A stretch of 51,110 nucleotides of DNA from positions 1-51,110 of the forward strand of contig JBLMYS010000207.1 in the NCBI GenBank assembly GCA_050258415.1, in the 5' to 3' direction. Made by a program: the position numbers and the translations under genes. Below are positions 33,420 to 41,770 of this stretch, piece after piece (position 1 is the first letter of the stretch; each line of letters begins with the position of its first letter). The DNA is from JAAXKN01 sp050258415. Lineage in GTDB: Bacteria > Bacteroidota > Ignavibacteria > Ignavibacteriales > SURF-24. The notes beneath the pieces are model-generated. The model saw only the letters and a list, made by a program, of their open reading frames with translations, made no database searches and was not told the origin of the DNA.

Positions 33420-33956
33420 TCAAAGCGGGAACTCACCACTTAAAAGTCGGGGAAGGAGAGAGTGAAAAATCCTGTAGGAGGCTCCCCAGAGCTTGTAGGG
33501 ACCTACCCTGTAAAAAGCAATCTTTCTTGCTTCAGGCCACTCCTCCAGGCGGAACATCTCCTCCTGGTGCGATTCCGGGCGCGCAAGCTCCTGAATGCTC
33601 ACATCCAGAACCTCCGAAACCTCGCTTTCCTGTATTATCCATTTTTCCTGAGGCTTAATATGTGCCAGGAAAGGCTTAATCCTGAAACTGGATGCCCTAA
33701 CCTCTACCTCCGGCAGTTCTGCCAGTATCTTTACATTACTGCTTTTAAGTCCGATTTCTTCTTCAGCCTCGCGCAGGGCGGTGTGCTCTAAAGAGAGATC
33801 CGTCTTTTCCACCTGGCCTCCCGGAAAAGCCAGCTGCCCGCTGTGTATGCCGTGCAGGCTTCGCCTTATAAGAATTAGCCTGAGCTCCTTATCCTTACCC
33901 CTGAATACAGGAACAAGAACTGCTGCATCTTTTAACTTATATGTACTGCTAAACAA
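33420..33956 (-). CDS. Nudix hydrolase, CoA pyrophosphatase type
   Basis: A 178-residue soluble protein. SLHGIHSGQLAFPGG matches the motif that marks coenzyme-A pyrophosphatases, and the Nudix box continues with TALREAEEEIGL, including R62, E63, E66 and E67, which bind the divalent metal. The reaction would split CoA or its derivatives into 4'-phosphopantetheine and 3',5'-ADP. Start is TTG at 33956, since an in-frame stop lies just upstream and no ATG follows nearby; the ribosome-binding site is weak. The E. coli NudL is about the same size. The gene is the first of several on the minus strand but has no obvious partner. Confidence 0.9.
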   Translation of the reverse strand: MFSSTYKLKDAAVLVPVFRGKDKELRLILIRRSLHGIHSGQLAFPGGQVEKTDLSLEHTALREAEEEIGLKSSNVKILAELPEVEVRASSFRIKPFLAHIKPQEKWIIQESEVSEVLDVSIQELARPESHQEEMFRLEEWPEARKIAFYRVGPYKLWGASYRIFHSLLPRLLSGEFPL

Positions 33957-34051
33957 AATTTCTCTTTCTTAATAATTAACTAATATACTAAAAATCTCAT
34001 TTTCATTCAGCAGCTTTTCCGGGTAGCTTCTGCAATTTCACCTTCAGAGAC

Positions 34052-34495
34052 TTACTTTTTGTCGCCGTGGTGAATATTGAAAAACACTGTTGCAATCGGG
34101 TAATTGCTGATATTTATTGCGTGAAGCACAGGGCCGCCAATAGCCCTTCTCATCCAAATATCCACGTTTACTGTATCTGTTTTTTCTCCTTCCTGGTAAA
34201 TCATTTTCCCGTTACCGGGCGTAGTAAAACTGAAACTAAGTACTTTTTTATCTGAGAAGAACCTTTGCAGCAGGTCCGAAGCCTGAATGTTGGAAATGTC
34301 CCTGTATAGTGAATCCTGCAGGCGCAGTGTGACAGGGGAGCTTAAAAGATCATCCATTGCCTTGGGATTGCTTGAACGGAAAGCACTTGCAATTCTGTCG
34401 AGGGAAAGCTGTACGTCACTTGGCACAAAAAAGCTCTGTGCATTAACTATGACAGGAAGAATTAAAAACAATAACAAGGGAAATAACTTTTTCAT
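34052..34495 (-). CDS. DUF4783-like exported protein
   Basis: A 147-residue protein with a signal peptide (1-19, ending VNAQS). The rest (about 28-140) fits the NTF2-like DUF4783 family of the Bacteroidota branch: IASAFRSSNPKAMDDLL, then VTLRLQDSLYRDIS and a beta-rich end. The substrate or partner is unknown. GGAGGT lies 5 bases before the ATG. The gene stands between the Nudix gene and an acyltransferase, with no sign of an operon. Confidence 0.8.
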   Translation of the reverse strand: MKKLFPLLLFLILPVIVNAQSFFVPSDVQLSLDRIASAFRSSNPKAMDDLLSSPVTLRLQDSLYRDISNIQASDLLQRFFSDKKVLSFSFTTPGNGKMIYQEGEKTDTVNVDIWMRRAIGGPVLHAINISNYPIATVFFNIHHGDKK

Positions 34496-34622
34496 TTTTT
34501 ACCTCCATTGTGCATTGTGATGAGCCATATTAAAAGCTATGCCATATTTTATAATAATGAATTTCATCGTCGATGCAAATGCAAAGATGAATCATCATTC
34601 ATATTAATATACACCGGCAATA

Positions 34623-35753
34623 TTAAAGTTGTTCCTGCCCTTCAAGTAAGGCCGTTTGCGCGGTTATGGTGGAGCCTGGATGGCTTAAGGGGACGGCTTT
34701 TGCCTGAAACCTGTTCTTAAGACGCAATAGAGGCTTTTCCATTACGTAGTATGAAACTGAAGCAATAATTAGTGTTACAATGCTGCCCGAAATGAGTATG
34801 GAAAGTCTTGAAAAATCAAAATACCGCATTACCTCGAATACCGGATCGTGCCAGAGATATACCCCGTAAGAGATGCTTCCTGCCCAAACCATTGGCTTCA
34901 TCGTCAGTAACTTTTTAATCATGCTTTTTTCATCTGAAACTATGTGCAGTATTAAAGCTGCAGTCAGAAACTCCACTAGGAAACTTACCCATAAGAACGT
35001 ATTTGGGTTGCGCCAGCTGATGTTAAAGAGAATTATGAGCGGGAAAGTAAAACCGGCATATGCAAAAGATCTTAATCCTGATGCTCTTTTCTCCCATAAT
35101 CCAGAACTCCTTACAAGAGCAGCGGCGCATCCGGCTAAAAGTGCATCGGCTCTCGTATCCAGCCCGTTAAAAATCCTGTCAGCCGTGTGCCCTGAATATG
35201 TCATATATATCCTTAAAATCCAGGAGAAAACCGAAAGGAGCAGAACAATATTAAGTATCCTCTTCTTCCGCCTTAAGTATTTTAGCATTAAAATAAGCAG
35301 TACAGGCCAAAGCATGTAAAACTGTTCCTCAATGGAAAGCGACCATGTATGCGAAAGAAGCCCCATTTGGTGCAGATTAAAAGCCCTCGCCCAATTGGCC
35401 GAATAAAAAAGTGTAATGATACTGCTTGCAATATCGGTATTAGCAGAACCTTTGAGATCCAGCCACTGAGCTGTTAAGGTAACTATCAGGAGCATTAGAA
35501 GCAGGGCGGGAAGAAGCCGGAGAATTCTGCGCATATAAAAGTACTTCAGGTTAATTTTGCCTGTTTGAGAAGCTTCTGATAAAAGTAGTGAAGTAATCAA
35601 AAATCCGCTCAGGACAAAAAAAATGTCAACCCCTATGAACCCACCCCTGAAAGAGGGGATTCCGGAGTGGAAAAGCATAACAAGCAGTATTGCCATGCCC
35701 CGCAGGCCGTCTAAGCCGGAGATGTATTTGATTTTATTGTCCCGGGGATTCAT
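34623..35753 (-). CDS. Acyltransferase 3 family membrane protein (OafA/YrhL-like)
   Basis: A protein of about 376 residues with about ten membrane helices. GLDGLRGMAILLVMLFHSG holds the conserved histidine, and FFVLSGFLITSLLL and SIEEQFYMLWPVLL are the other hallmark segments of the AT3 family. These enzymes O-acylate sugars on lipopolysaccharide, exopolysaccharide or antibiotics. ATG at 35753 is chosen over an in-frame TTG one codon earlier. The extra C-terminal SGNH domain of some family members is absent. The acceptor is unknown. No glycan gene cluster is present. Confidence 0.93.
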   Translation of the reverse strand: MNPRDNKIKYISGLDGLRGMAILLVMLFHSGIPSFRGGFIGVDIFFVLSGFLITSLLLSEASQTGKINLKYFYMRRILRLLPALLLMLLIVTLTAQWLDLKGSANTDIASSIITLFYSANWARAFNLHQMGLLSHTWSLSIEEQFYMLWPVLLILMLKYLRRKKRILNIVLLLSVFSWILRIYMTYSGHTADRIFNGLDTRADALLAGCAAALVRSSGLWEKRASGLRSFAYAGFTFPLIILFNISWRNPNTFLWVSFLVEFLTAALILHIVSDEKSMIKKLLTMKPMVWAGSISYGVYLWHDPVFEVMRYFDFSRLSILISGSIVTLIIASVSYYVMEKPLLRLKNRFQAKAVPLSHPGSTITAQTALLEGQEQL

Positions 35754-35830
35754 CAATTAAATATCTTTTTTAATAGTCCCCGTAAATATAAGACTTTTTA
35801 CCGAAAGGAAAGAGGGGGGAGTTAAGGAGT

Positions 35831-35859
35831 GCCGCAGGCCCTGAAAACAGGCCTGCGGC
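35831..35859 (-). terminator. Stem-loop after the aldo/keto reductase gene
   Basis: GCCGCAGGCC and GGCCTGCGGC form a perfect 10-base stem with a 9-base loop, 13 bases past the aldo/keto reductase stop. There is no T-run on that strand, so intrinsic termination is uncertain. Confidence 0.55.
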
Positions 35860-35871
35860 CGGAAGTTTATT

Positions 35872-36825
35872 TCAGATCTCTTCAAGCTCTTTAATTTCAT
35901 CTCCGGATAAAGCTATTTCATGAGCATTTATGGTTCCTTTTACCTGCTCCGAGCTTCTGCCGCCAACAATTGCAGCGGTAACAGCAGGGTTTTTAAGTGC
36001 CCATGCAATTGCAACTTCTCCTGCGCTTGCACCATCATGCCTTTTGCCAATTTCTTTCAACTTTTCCACAACTGTCAGATTACGGCTCAGACGCGGCTCT
36101 GTAAAATCCCAGCTCCTTTTACGCCAGTCGTCTTCAGGAAGCCTTTTAATTCTTTCGCGTGTCATCGCCCCTGTTAAAAGCCCCGATGCCATAGGGGAAT
36201 AGACAATTACCCCAATCCCTTCTTTCTGGCAGTAGGGAAGTATCTCACTTTCGATATTACGGTTTAACAGTGAATACGGAGGCTGAAGCGAAGTAATTGG
36301 CGCTATGCCTTTTATTCTTTCCATCTGGGCTACATCGAAGTTTGACACCCCGATAAAGCGTACCTTCCCATCTTTCTTCAGATCGGCCATTGTCCTCCAG
36401 GCCTCTTCATTTTCAGCCTCACCCTTATCGCTCGGCCAGTGAATCTGGTATAGATCAATAGTGTCGGTATTCAGCCTCTTAAGGCTTGCCTCGCATTCCC
36501 TTCGTATTGAATCAGCCTTGTGACTTCTGTGCATTCTACCCTGCTCATCGCCTATAAGGCCACACTTTGTAAATACATATGGCTTTTCACCTTTCCAGTC
36601 CTTTAATGCCCGGGCAACAACTTCCTCAGAATGCCCCAGGCCGTAGGCTGCAGCCGTATCGATCCAGTTGATCCCAAGCTCAAGTGCCGTATGTATTGCC
36701 TCAATGGACTTTCTGTCGTCCTGCTCGCCCCATGCAAATTCCCAGCCCGAACCGCCGATTGCCCATGCGCCAAAACCAATGCGCGTAATAGACATATCCG
36801 AATTGCCAAGTTTTTTCTTTAACAT
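35872..36825 (-). CDS. Aldo/keto reductase
   Basis: A 317-residue NADPH-dependent oxidoreductase of the (beta/alpha)8 AKR superfamily. The catalytic tetrad is seen: D56 and Y61 in IDTAAAYGLG, K87 in FTKCG and H129 in YQIHWP. GVSNFD and, near the C-terminus, VGGRSSEQV contribute to the cofactor pocket. Most similar to the general AKR11/AKR13-like bacterial group; the natural carbonyl substrate cannot be named. GGAAGGA lies 2-3 bases before the ATG. The 130 bases upstream hold two heptad repeat blocks. Confidence 0.94.
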   Translation of the reverse strand: MLKKKLGNSDMSITRIGFGAWAIGGSGWEFAWGEQDDRKSIEAIHTALELGINWIDTAAAYGLGHSEEVVARALKDWKGEKPYVFTKCGLIGDEQGRMHRSHKADSIRRECEASLKRLNTDTIDLYQIHWPSDKGEAENEEAWRTMADLKKDGKVRFIGVSNFDVAQMERIKGIAPITSLQPPYSLLNRNIESEILPYCQKEGIGVIVYSPMASGLLTGAMTRERIKRLPEDDWRKRSWDFTEPRLSRNLTVVEKLKEIGKRHDGASAGEVAIAWALKNPAVTAAIVGGRSSEQVKGTINAHEIALSGDEIKELEEI

Positions 36826-36846
36826 ATTCCTTCCCGGTTAGTATTC

Positions 36847-36876
36847 AATTAAAAATTAAAAATTAAAAATTAAAAA
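36847..36876. repeat. Heptanucleotide repeat (AATTAAA), 4 copies
   Basis: Tandem AATTAAA units, same unit and register as those at 22697 and 45713. They lie 21 bases before the start codon of the aldo/keto reductase gene. Confidence 0.88.
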
Positions 36877-36920
36877 GTGAAGAGGGGAATCCGGTTTAAT
36901 TTTTCAATTCAAAATTGAGC

Positions 36921-36961
36921 ATTCAACATTCAAAATTCAAAATTCAAAATTCAACATTCAT
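36921..36961 (-). repeat. Heptanucleotide repeat (ATTCAAA) starting at a stop codon
   Basis: Five full units and one partial unit of ATTCAAA/ATTCAAC end in the TGA stop of the protease gene (36958-36960). On the gene's strand each unit reads TGAATnT, so TGA recurs every 7 bases in successive frames. A degenerate tail extends to about 36905. Confidence 0.9.
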
Positions 36962-39900
36962 CTTAAGAGTACCATTTTAATCGTCTTTTCAAAACTCCTC
37001 ACCCCCCGGGCACTGAAGCGGCAGAAGTATATTCCGCTTGGATATCTGTCAGCATTCCATTGTAGTCTGTAATTGCCTGCTTTTATCATTTCATCAGAGA
37101 GCGTCGTAACTTTCCGCCCGATTATGTCAAAAACCTCAACCTTCAGATAAGAATCCTCAGGAAGAAAATAGCTGAGCGTGGTTGAGGGATTAAATGGATT
37201 TGGATAGTTATTGCTTAATGAGTATTCCTTTAGAATCGCTGCTTCTTCTGTTGTTTCGTGAATATTTGTAGTGCCTCTGAATTTCCCAATGGCAACCGCG
37301 GGCTCAAAAATGCACTCGGTACTGTTAAGATTCCTGTCATAAATAACAACCTTCAGGTCCAGCGCCGTAGAATCGGAGTTTGTCATTGCTGAAATATCTG
37401 CCCGGTAGTAGCTCCCCAGAATGGAGTCCTCTGATATTTTAATAATATTGAGCCTCTTCCAGCTATTTCCTCCATGCTGCCTGATGTATATCTTTGTTGA
37501 ATCGTCAATGACAGGCATAATATATGGATTGTAGTCCTGATCCAGCAGGTAATCGCAGCCTGCAAAGAATATCCTGGCTTTTTCCCCTTTTTCAAGCCTG
37601 CTTTCAGGAATTCCCAGAGAATTTCTGACCTGCAGAGACCTGATCAGGGGGGGATTAGGATCTGTGAGCGAAAGATCATACCGGCAGTTCATAACAGCAC
37701 TGGCTTCATATCCTTCAATATAATAATGGATATTTGAAAACTCCGTCCTGTATTGCTTTTTGCTGACACTGATACTATGAGCATTAGCAAGAGTATCCTG
37801 CACCAGGAGATTATCCCCGTCAAATATTTTGTATACAGTCCGCCCGGCCAGACGCAAATAATGTTCCTGCATCTGCCCAAAAAAATTGAGCTGGGGCATT
37901 ATCGTCTGTCCCGAGCTTAAGAGGCTGCTGTTATTGTGAAACCCATCGGGATAAATGAGCCAGTTCTTGAGTGAAATTGTGCCTCCTGCTTCGGTAAGAA
38001 TTATATTTTTTGAAGGCGCCTGAGGCGTAAAAAGTCCGACATTTCCGTTGTAGACTGAAAAGGGAGGAAGATCTACTGCGAAAGTTACCTCTGAGGAGTG
38101 AGAAGCCTTTTTCCATAACTCCGGACATTTTGAGTCTGCAATTGAAATTGCAGTTGCTGGTTGAAAATCGTGATGCATCGCTCCGTGCCCAGGAAGGTAG
38201 ACTTTTCCGTTCCATTTCCTCCCTGAAAGCACATAGCTTTCAAGATAATTTCCACCGAATGTAACATTATATCCATCTATCAGCTTAAGGCCCCCGATAA
38301 AGAATACTTCCGGGCATGCAATATTATTTGGAATATCCAGAGAAATGTTTTCCGCAATCAGATCGCTGTATTCATTTGTGAGATTTTGCGATCCTTTAAT
38401 TTCATGCATATGAAAGTCCGCCACACAGACGCGGTTGTCACTGGAGGCAATGACGCCTCCAATATTGATCTTATACCTTCCCGATACATTTGAGCATTTG
38501 AAGACTCTCCTTGTTGAACTGAAAACTGTAATTATATCCTTAAATGCCGATGAATCAGGAAATGTAATCTGGTAAATCCACGTAGAATTATCCCCTTCAA
38601 AACTATTTCCATCCTTGTCCTTTACATTGAAAGAAATTTTATTCCGCGCATCCTCAGGTGCGATGCTTATTGTATCTGAACCTTTCAGCACAAGGTGTTC
38701 CTTTGCAATAAAGCTTAACGTATCACTTTCGGCAGAATAAAGTGCAAGAAGATCATATGTGCCCGGGGGAACCATCAGTTCAGCCGAGGAGCCTTTCCAT
38801 ACAGCTTTCTCACTGCCGAAAGACTGCCTGCTGTCTGCAAGATAGAAACGTGTTCCCATGGACTTGAAATTAATAACCAGCCTTGCTGCCTTCTCAAATG
38901 CCCACGGAAGATGCAGAGTCTCTGAAGAGGACTTTATAACAACATTCCCGGAAAACGACTGCGATTCCGTTATGGGATCGGGCAGGTGATTGTTATTGAC
39001 CTCAAGCCTGAAAATAACCTCTCTGGATGCGCCCGGTGCAAGACTGAAGTCCCGGGGGATTGCTTCAAGATGCATTGAGGGAATCAGATTGCTGAAATCT
39101 ATTTTGTAATCCTGTACGCTGTTTGAAATATTTTTGACCAGGATAGTATCAGTCTTTCTCCACTCTCCCGCATTTAAGTTGTCCAGCCCGAAACTTAAAC
39201 AGCACGGGTTAAAAAGCGTTGAAACTTTTGCCGCCTTTAATACATCGATCCTTCCGGCTCCCTGCGACATTGCTTCCTCATGGATGTCTTTTGCTGTCGA
39301 CATTAGTGCCGACTTAATATCCATTGGTCCCCAATCGCGATGAATACTCTTTAGAAGCGCACACGCCCCTGCAACATGAGGCGCAGCCATTGAAGTGCCT
39401 GAACTGTAAACATAGCCGCCATCAAGGCAAACCGATTGAATGATTTCTCCGGGAGCAAGCAGATCTGGCTTTATACAGGAATTGCTTTTATTCGGGCCCC
39501 TGCAGCTGAAGGATGATAACTTGTCAAATTTATCTGAAGCCCCAACGGTAATGGCAAATTCCGCGGTGCCTGGACTGCTGATGGTATTAAATTTTTCGCC
39601 GCTGAAATTGTTACCCGCTGAAACACAGCACACCAGTCCAAGCTTTACGGCATTGTTGACTGCTGTAGATAAAGCATCTTCAGGATAGCCCTGTCCTCCA
39701 AGACTTAAATTTGCAATGTCTATCATATCATCCGGATTACCGTCCTGGTTGGGATCCAGTGCTCTTTCAAGCCCGCAAATAACCGTGGATTCCATTCCTC
39801 CGGAATTACGGCTGAGCACTTTCAGAGCCATGAGCTTTGCCTTTGGGGCTACACCTTTTAAATCGCCGTCGGCAGCTGCAATCCCGGCGACGTGCGAGCC

Positions 39901-40611
39901 ATGCCCCTGGTCATCCATCGGGTCACTGTCACCGTTGTAGCAGTCGTAACCTCCTATAACCTTGTACCCCGGGCCAATGCCTCCTCCTAAGGCCGGATGC
40001 ATATAATCAACTCCGGTATCCAGAATTCCAATTACAATACTGTCGCCTCCTGTTCCAAACTGCTGCCAGAGCGAATCTGCCTTTATCAAAGGAATGCTCT
40101 CCTTTAGAAGTGCCGAAACTTTTATATCCGGGTAAACTTTCTTTATGTAGGGGAGGCTGAAGAGGGAATTCACGACAGCCCTTGGAAGTGAAATGCTTAG
40201 TCCGTTAAAAACCCTGTAGAATTCATTTCTTACTTCAGGTATAGACGCATTTATTCCCATGGTTTTGGTGTATTTCCCAAAGAGCTTTATAAGATCATTT
40301 CGGAATAAGCTGAATTGTGATGTGTATGAAGATTTTGATAAGCCTCTGCGCGTTGAAGCTTTCGTAAGAAAAAGAGGTTCTGTCTTAAATTCTACAATAA
40401 CATCCAGGTTTTCCGTCAGGTCTACGTCTTCAAGATTTACCCGGTTCTCCTTTGTCCTGCTCAGGCTGTAAACATGTCCACGTTCATTCGGAATTTTTAT
40501 ATGTTTTGACGGGTCTTCATTTCCCTCAATGACATGGCGGAAACTATACTGGGGCAACAGATTAGAACTGAAGAAGATAAGCAGCAGAAATAGTATAGAC
40601 CGAACCTTCAT
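36958..40611 (-). CDS. Large T9SS-secreted subtilisin-like protease (S8)
   Basis: A protein of about 1217 residues. ATG at 40611 is chosen because GGGGGTGG lies just upstream; an in-frame GTG at 40617 adds 2 residues. A signal peptide (about 1-21) and an inhibitor-like propeptide (about 70-165) precede the S8 catalytic domain, with D198 (ILDTGVD), H237 (GHGSHVAG), N334 (SAGNN) and S407 (GTSMAAPHVAG). Long beta-rich regions (about 450-1100) follow, probably Ig-like, and then a T9SS sorting domain (NNYPNPFNPSTTL). It should be secreted or surface-bound and digest proteins or peptides. The two halves of the active site are complete and in order. Confidence 0.96.
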   Translation of the reverse strand: MKVRSILFLLLIFFSSNLLPQYSFRHVIEGNEDPSKHIKIPNERGHVYSLSRTKENRVNLEDVDLTENLDVIVEFKTEPLFLTKASTRRGLSKSSYTSQFSLFRNDLIKLFGKYTKTMGINASIPEVRNEFYRVFNGLSISLPRAVVNSLFSLPYIKKVYPDIKVSALLKESIPLIKADSLWQQFGTGGDSIVIGILDTGVDYMHPALGGGIGPGYKVIGGYDCYNGDSDPMDDQGHGSHVAGIAAADGDLKGVAPKAKLMALKVLSRNSGGMESTVICGLERALDPNQDGNPDDMIDIANLSLGGQGYPEDALSTAVNNAVKLGLVCCVSAGNNFSGEKFNTISSPGTAEFAITVGASDKFDKLSSFSCRGPNKSNSCIKPDLLAPGEIIQSVCLDGGYVYSSGTSMAAPHVAGACALLKSIHRDWGPMDIKSALMSTAKDIHEEAMSQGAGRIDVLKAAKVSTLFNPCCLSFGLDNLNAGEWRKTDTILVKNISNSVQDYKIDFSNLIPSMHLEAIPRDFSLAPGASREVIFRLEVNNNHLPDPITESQSFSGNVVIKSSSETLHLPWAFEKAARLVINFKSMGTRFYLADSRQSFGSEKAVWKGSSAELMVPPGTYDLLALYSAESDTLSFIAKEHLVLKGSDTISIAPEDARNKISFNVKDKDGNSFEGDNSTWIYQITFPDSSAFKDIITVFSSTRRVFKCSNVSGRYKINIGGVIASSDNRVCVADFHMHEIKGSQNLTNEYSDLIAENISLDIPNNIACPEVFFIGGLKLIDGYNVTFGGNYLESYVLSGRKWNGKVYLPGHGAMHHDFQPATAISIADSKCPELWKKASHSSEVTFAVDLPPFSVYNGNVGLFTPQAPSKNIILTEAGGTISLKNWLIYPDGFHNNSSLLSSGQTIMPQLNFFGQMQEHYLRLAGRTVYKIFDGDNLLVQDTLANAHSISVSKKQYRTEFSNIHYYIEGYEASAVMNCRYDLSLTDPNPPLIRSLQVRNSLGIPESRLEKGEKARIFFAGCDYLLDQDYNPYIMPVIDDSTKIYIRQHGGNSWKRLNIIKISEDSILGSYYRADISAMTNSDSTALDLKVVIYDRNLNSTECIFEPAVAIGKFRGTTNIHETTEEAAILKEYSLSNNYPNPFNPSTTLSYFLPEDSYLKVEVFDIIGRKVTTLSDEMIKAGNYRLQWNADRYPSGIYFCRFSARGVRSFEKTIKMVLLR

Positions 40612-41093
40612 TTCCACCCCCGCACCGTCCCTGTCCAGGCAGGAAAAATTACTAAATATTGATCATGCTATGCCGCATTCAAATATTATTATAAAGAATC
40701 CGCCTTATTAGCAATTCCTAAGTGCATGGTATAAGGGAAATAGTCAAAAGCTATATTCTGCGTCACATCTCAGGCAAAAAATGAGGGAAAATGAAAATAA
40801 TGGAAGGAAAAAGTAATTGCGCGGAAGGGAATAACCAGGATGCCGGGTGTTTTTTTCGAGCGTGACTTCTTGAAAACTCATTTGATTCCTACTGAAGAAA
40901 TCCCTAAACTTGTAGTATAAATTGAATATTAAAATTTAAAAAAATTTCCGAAAACGGCTTCCGTCACCATATAAGCAGATAAATAATTCTTTATTTAGGG
41001 TTTTTATCCGTGAATTAGCAATCCAAGTTAGTAGATGGTTTCTTATTAAAAGGGCAGGAGAACAATTCTGTTCTCAATAAAACCGGAGGGTAT
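40612..41093. other. 482-base intergenic region
   Basis: This is the only gap above 300 bases. It separates the protease gene (minus) from the barrel-like gene (plus), so it carries both leaders and is AT-rich. I see no tRNA, repeat or mobile-element end. The only coding possibility is a 26-codon frame at 40840-40920 without a good ribosome-binding site. ACCGGAGGGT at its right end is the ribosome-binding site for the gene at 41094. Confidence 0.7.
40840..40920 (+). CDS. Candidate 26-residue small ORF or gene remnant
   Basis: A 26-codon frame with protein-like composition (GVFFERDFLKTHLIPTEE) opens at ATG 40840 and ends in TAA. Only a weak GGAAGGG 10 or more bases upstream could serve as ribosome-binding site. 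It may be a degraded gene end, but no family is recognised and chance is quite possible. Confidence 0.15.
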   Translation: MPGVFFERDFLKTHLIPTEEIPKLVV

Positions 41094-41666
41094 ATGATCC
41101 TTAAGACAATATTTCTTGCCTTTGTCCTTTTTCTTCTATCCGGATCTCTTCTGGCCCAGAGAGCCCAAATGGGCTTCAGACTTGAAACTTTGGGAATGCA
41201 CAGGACGCATTCAAACGCCTTTAATTCCGATACAAAAAAGGAATTGTTTTACATACCTGTCCCCAGTGCATTGCAGTTGAATGTTTCTGTATTTCCGGTG
41301 AAAGATCTCTCCCTTGATGCCAGACTTGGCGGCGTGTTCGCATGGCTCGGATTTTCAGGATTTGAGTACGGGCTTTATTCGAAATATTACCTTTGGGACC
41401 GTTATTATATTTCGGGTGGAATCGTTATGCATCATAACGACGGCCACAAAGGGATCTTTAGCGGGATGGGGGAGAAGTATTCTATGCCCGCCTTTGGAGC
41501 CGGGATGAAGCTTACGAAAGTTACAAATGCCGACCTTATGTTCTACTATGCCGGAAATAAACTGCTTACTGACAACTACTCCTTCGGAACTCCTCCCACT
41601 ACTTTTACACGCTTCGACTGGCTTCTGAAACTGAGCCTCGATTTCGAATGGGAAGTTTTCTTTTAG
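41094..41666 (+). CDS. Small exported beta-barrel-like protein
   Basis: A 190-residue protein with a signal peptide (1-21, ending LLAQR). The mature part has strands rich in alternating hydrophobic and aromatic residues (ALQLNVSVFPV, YGLYSKYYLWDRYYISGGI, LLKLSLDFEWEVFF) and ends in phenylalanine, consistent with an 8-stranded outer-membrane barrel. No family was recognised. GGAGGG lies 4 bases before the ATG. It is convergent with the TonB-type receptor, and the stop codon forms the first unit of a heptad repeat. Confidence 0.75.
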   Translation: MILKTIFLAFVLFLLSGSLLAQRAQMGFRLETLGMHRTHSNAFNSDTKKELFYIPVPSALQLNVSVFPVKDLSLDARLGGVFAWLGFSGFEYGLYSKYYLWDRYYISGGIVMHHNDGHKGIFSGMGEKYSMPAFGAGMKLTKVTNADLMFYYAGNKLLTDNYSFGTPPTTFTRFDWLLKLSLDFEWEVFF

Positions 41667-41698
41667 TATAAAGTAGGTAGTATGTAGTAAGTAGAAAA
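41664..41698 (+). repeat. Heptanucleotide repeat (TAGTAxx) starting at a stop codon
   Basis: Five 7-base units, each starting TAG or AAG (the first TAG is the gene's own stop codon). Units include TAGTATA, AAGTAGG, TAGTATG, TAGTAAG and TAGAAAA. Because 7 is not a multiple of 3, stop codons fall in all three frames. Confidence 0.9.
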
Positions 41699-41702
41699 GA
41701 AA

Positions 41703-41723
41703 AGGCAGGACTAAATCCTGCCT
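41703..41723. terminator. Bidirectional terminator inside mirrored repeats
   Basis: AGGCAGGA and TCCTGCCT form a perfect 8-base stem with a 5-base loop between convergent genes. Heptad repeats on both sides are partly complementary, so the stem may extend into a long imperfect hairpin. Confidence 0.8.
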
Positions 41724-41762
41724 CATACCTTTTACTTCCTACTACCTACTACTTACTTATTA
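41721..41762 (-). repeat. Heptanucleotide repeat (TAxGTAG) after TonB-receptor stop
   Basis: On the minus strand, six 7-base units beginning TAA, TAG or TAT run from 8 bases past the TGA stop of the receptor gene, including TAAGTAG, TAGGTAG and TAGGAAG. It mirrors the repeat on the plus strand. Confidence 0.9.
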
Positions 41763-41770
41763 CTCGTTCC

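Noticed and set aside
33462..33791. Open frame on the plus strand
   Set aside because: It lies opposite the Nudix hydrolase gene, which has intact catalytic motifs.
35831..35859. GC hairpin as a small RNA
   Set aside because: No promoter in front of it; better explained as the 3' end of the aldo/keto reductase transcript.
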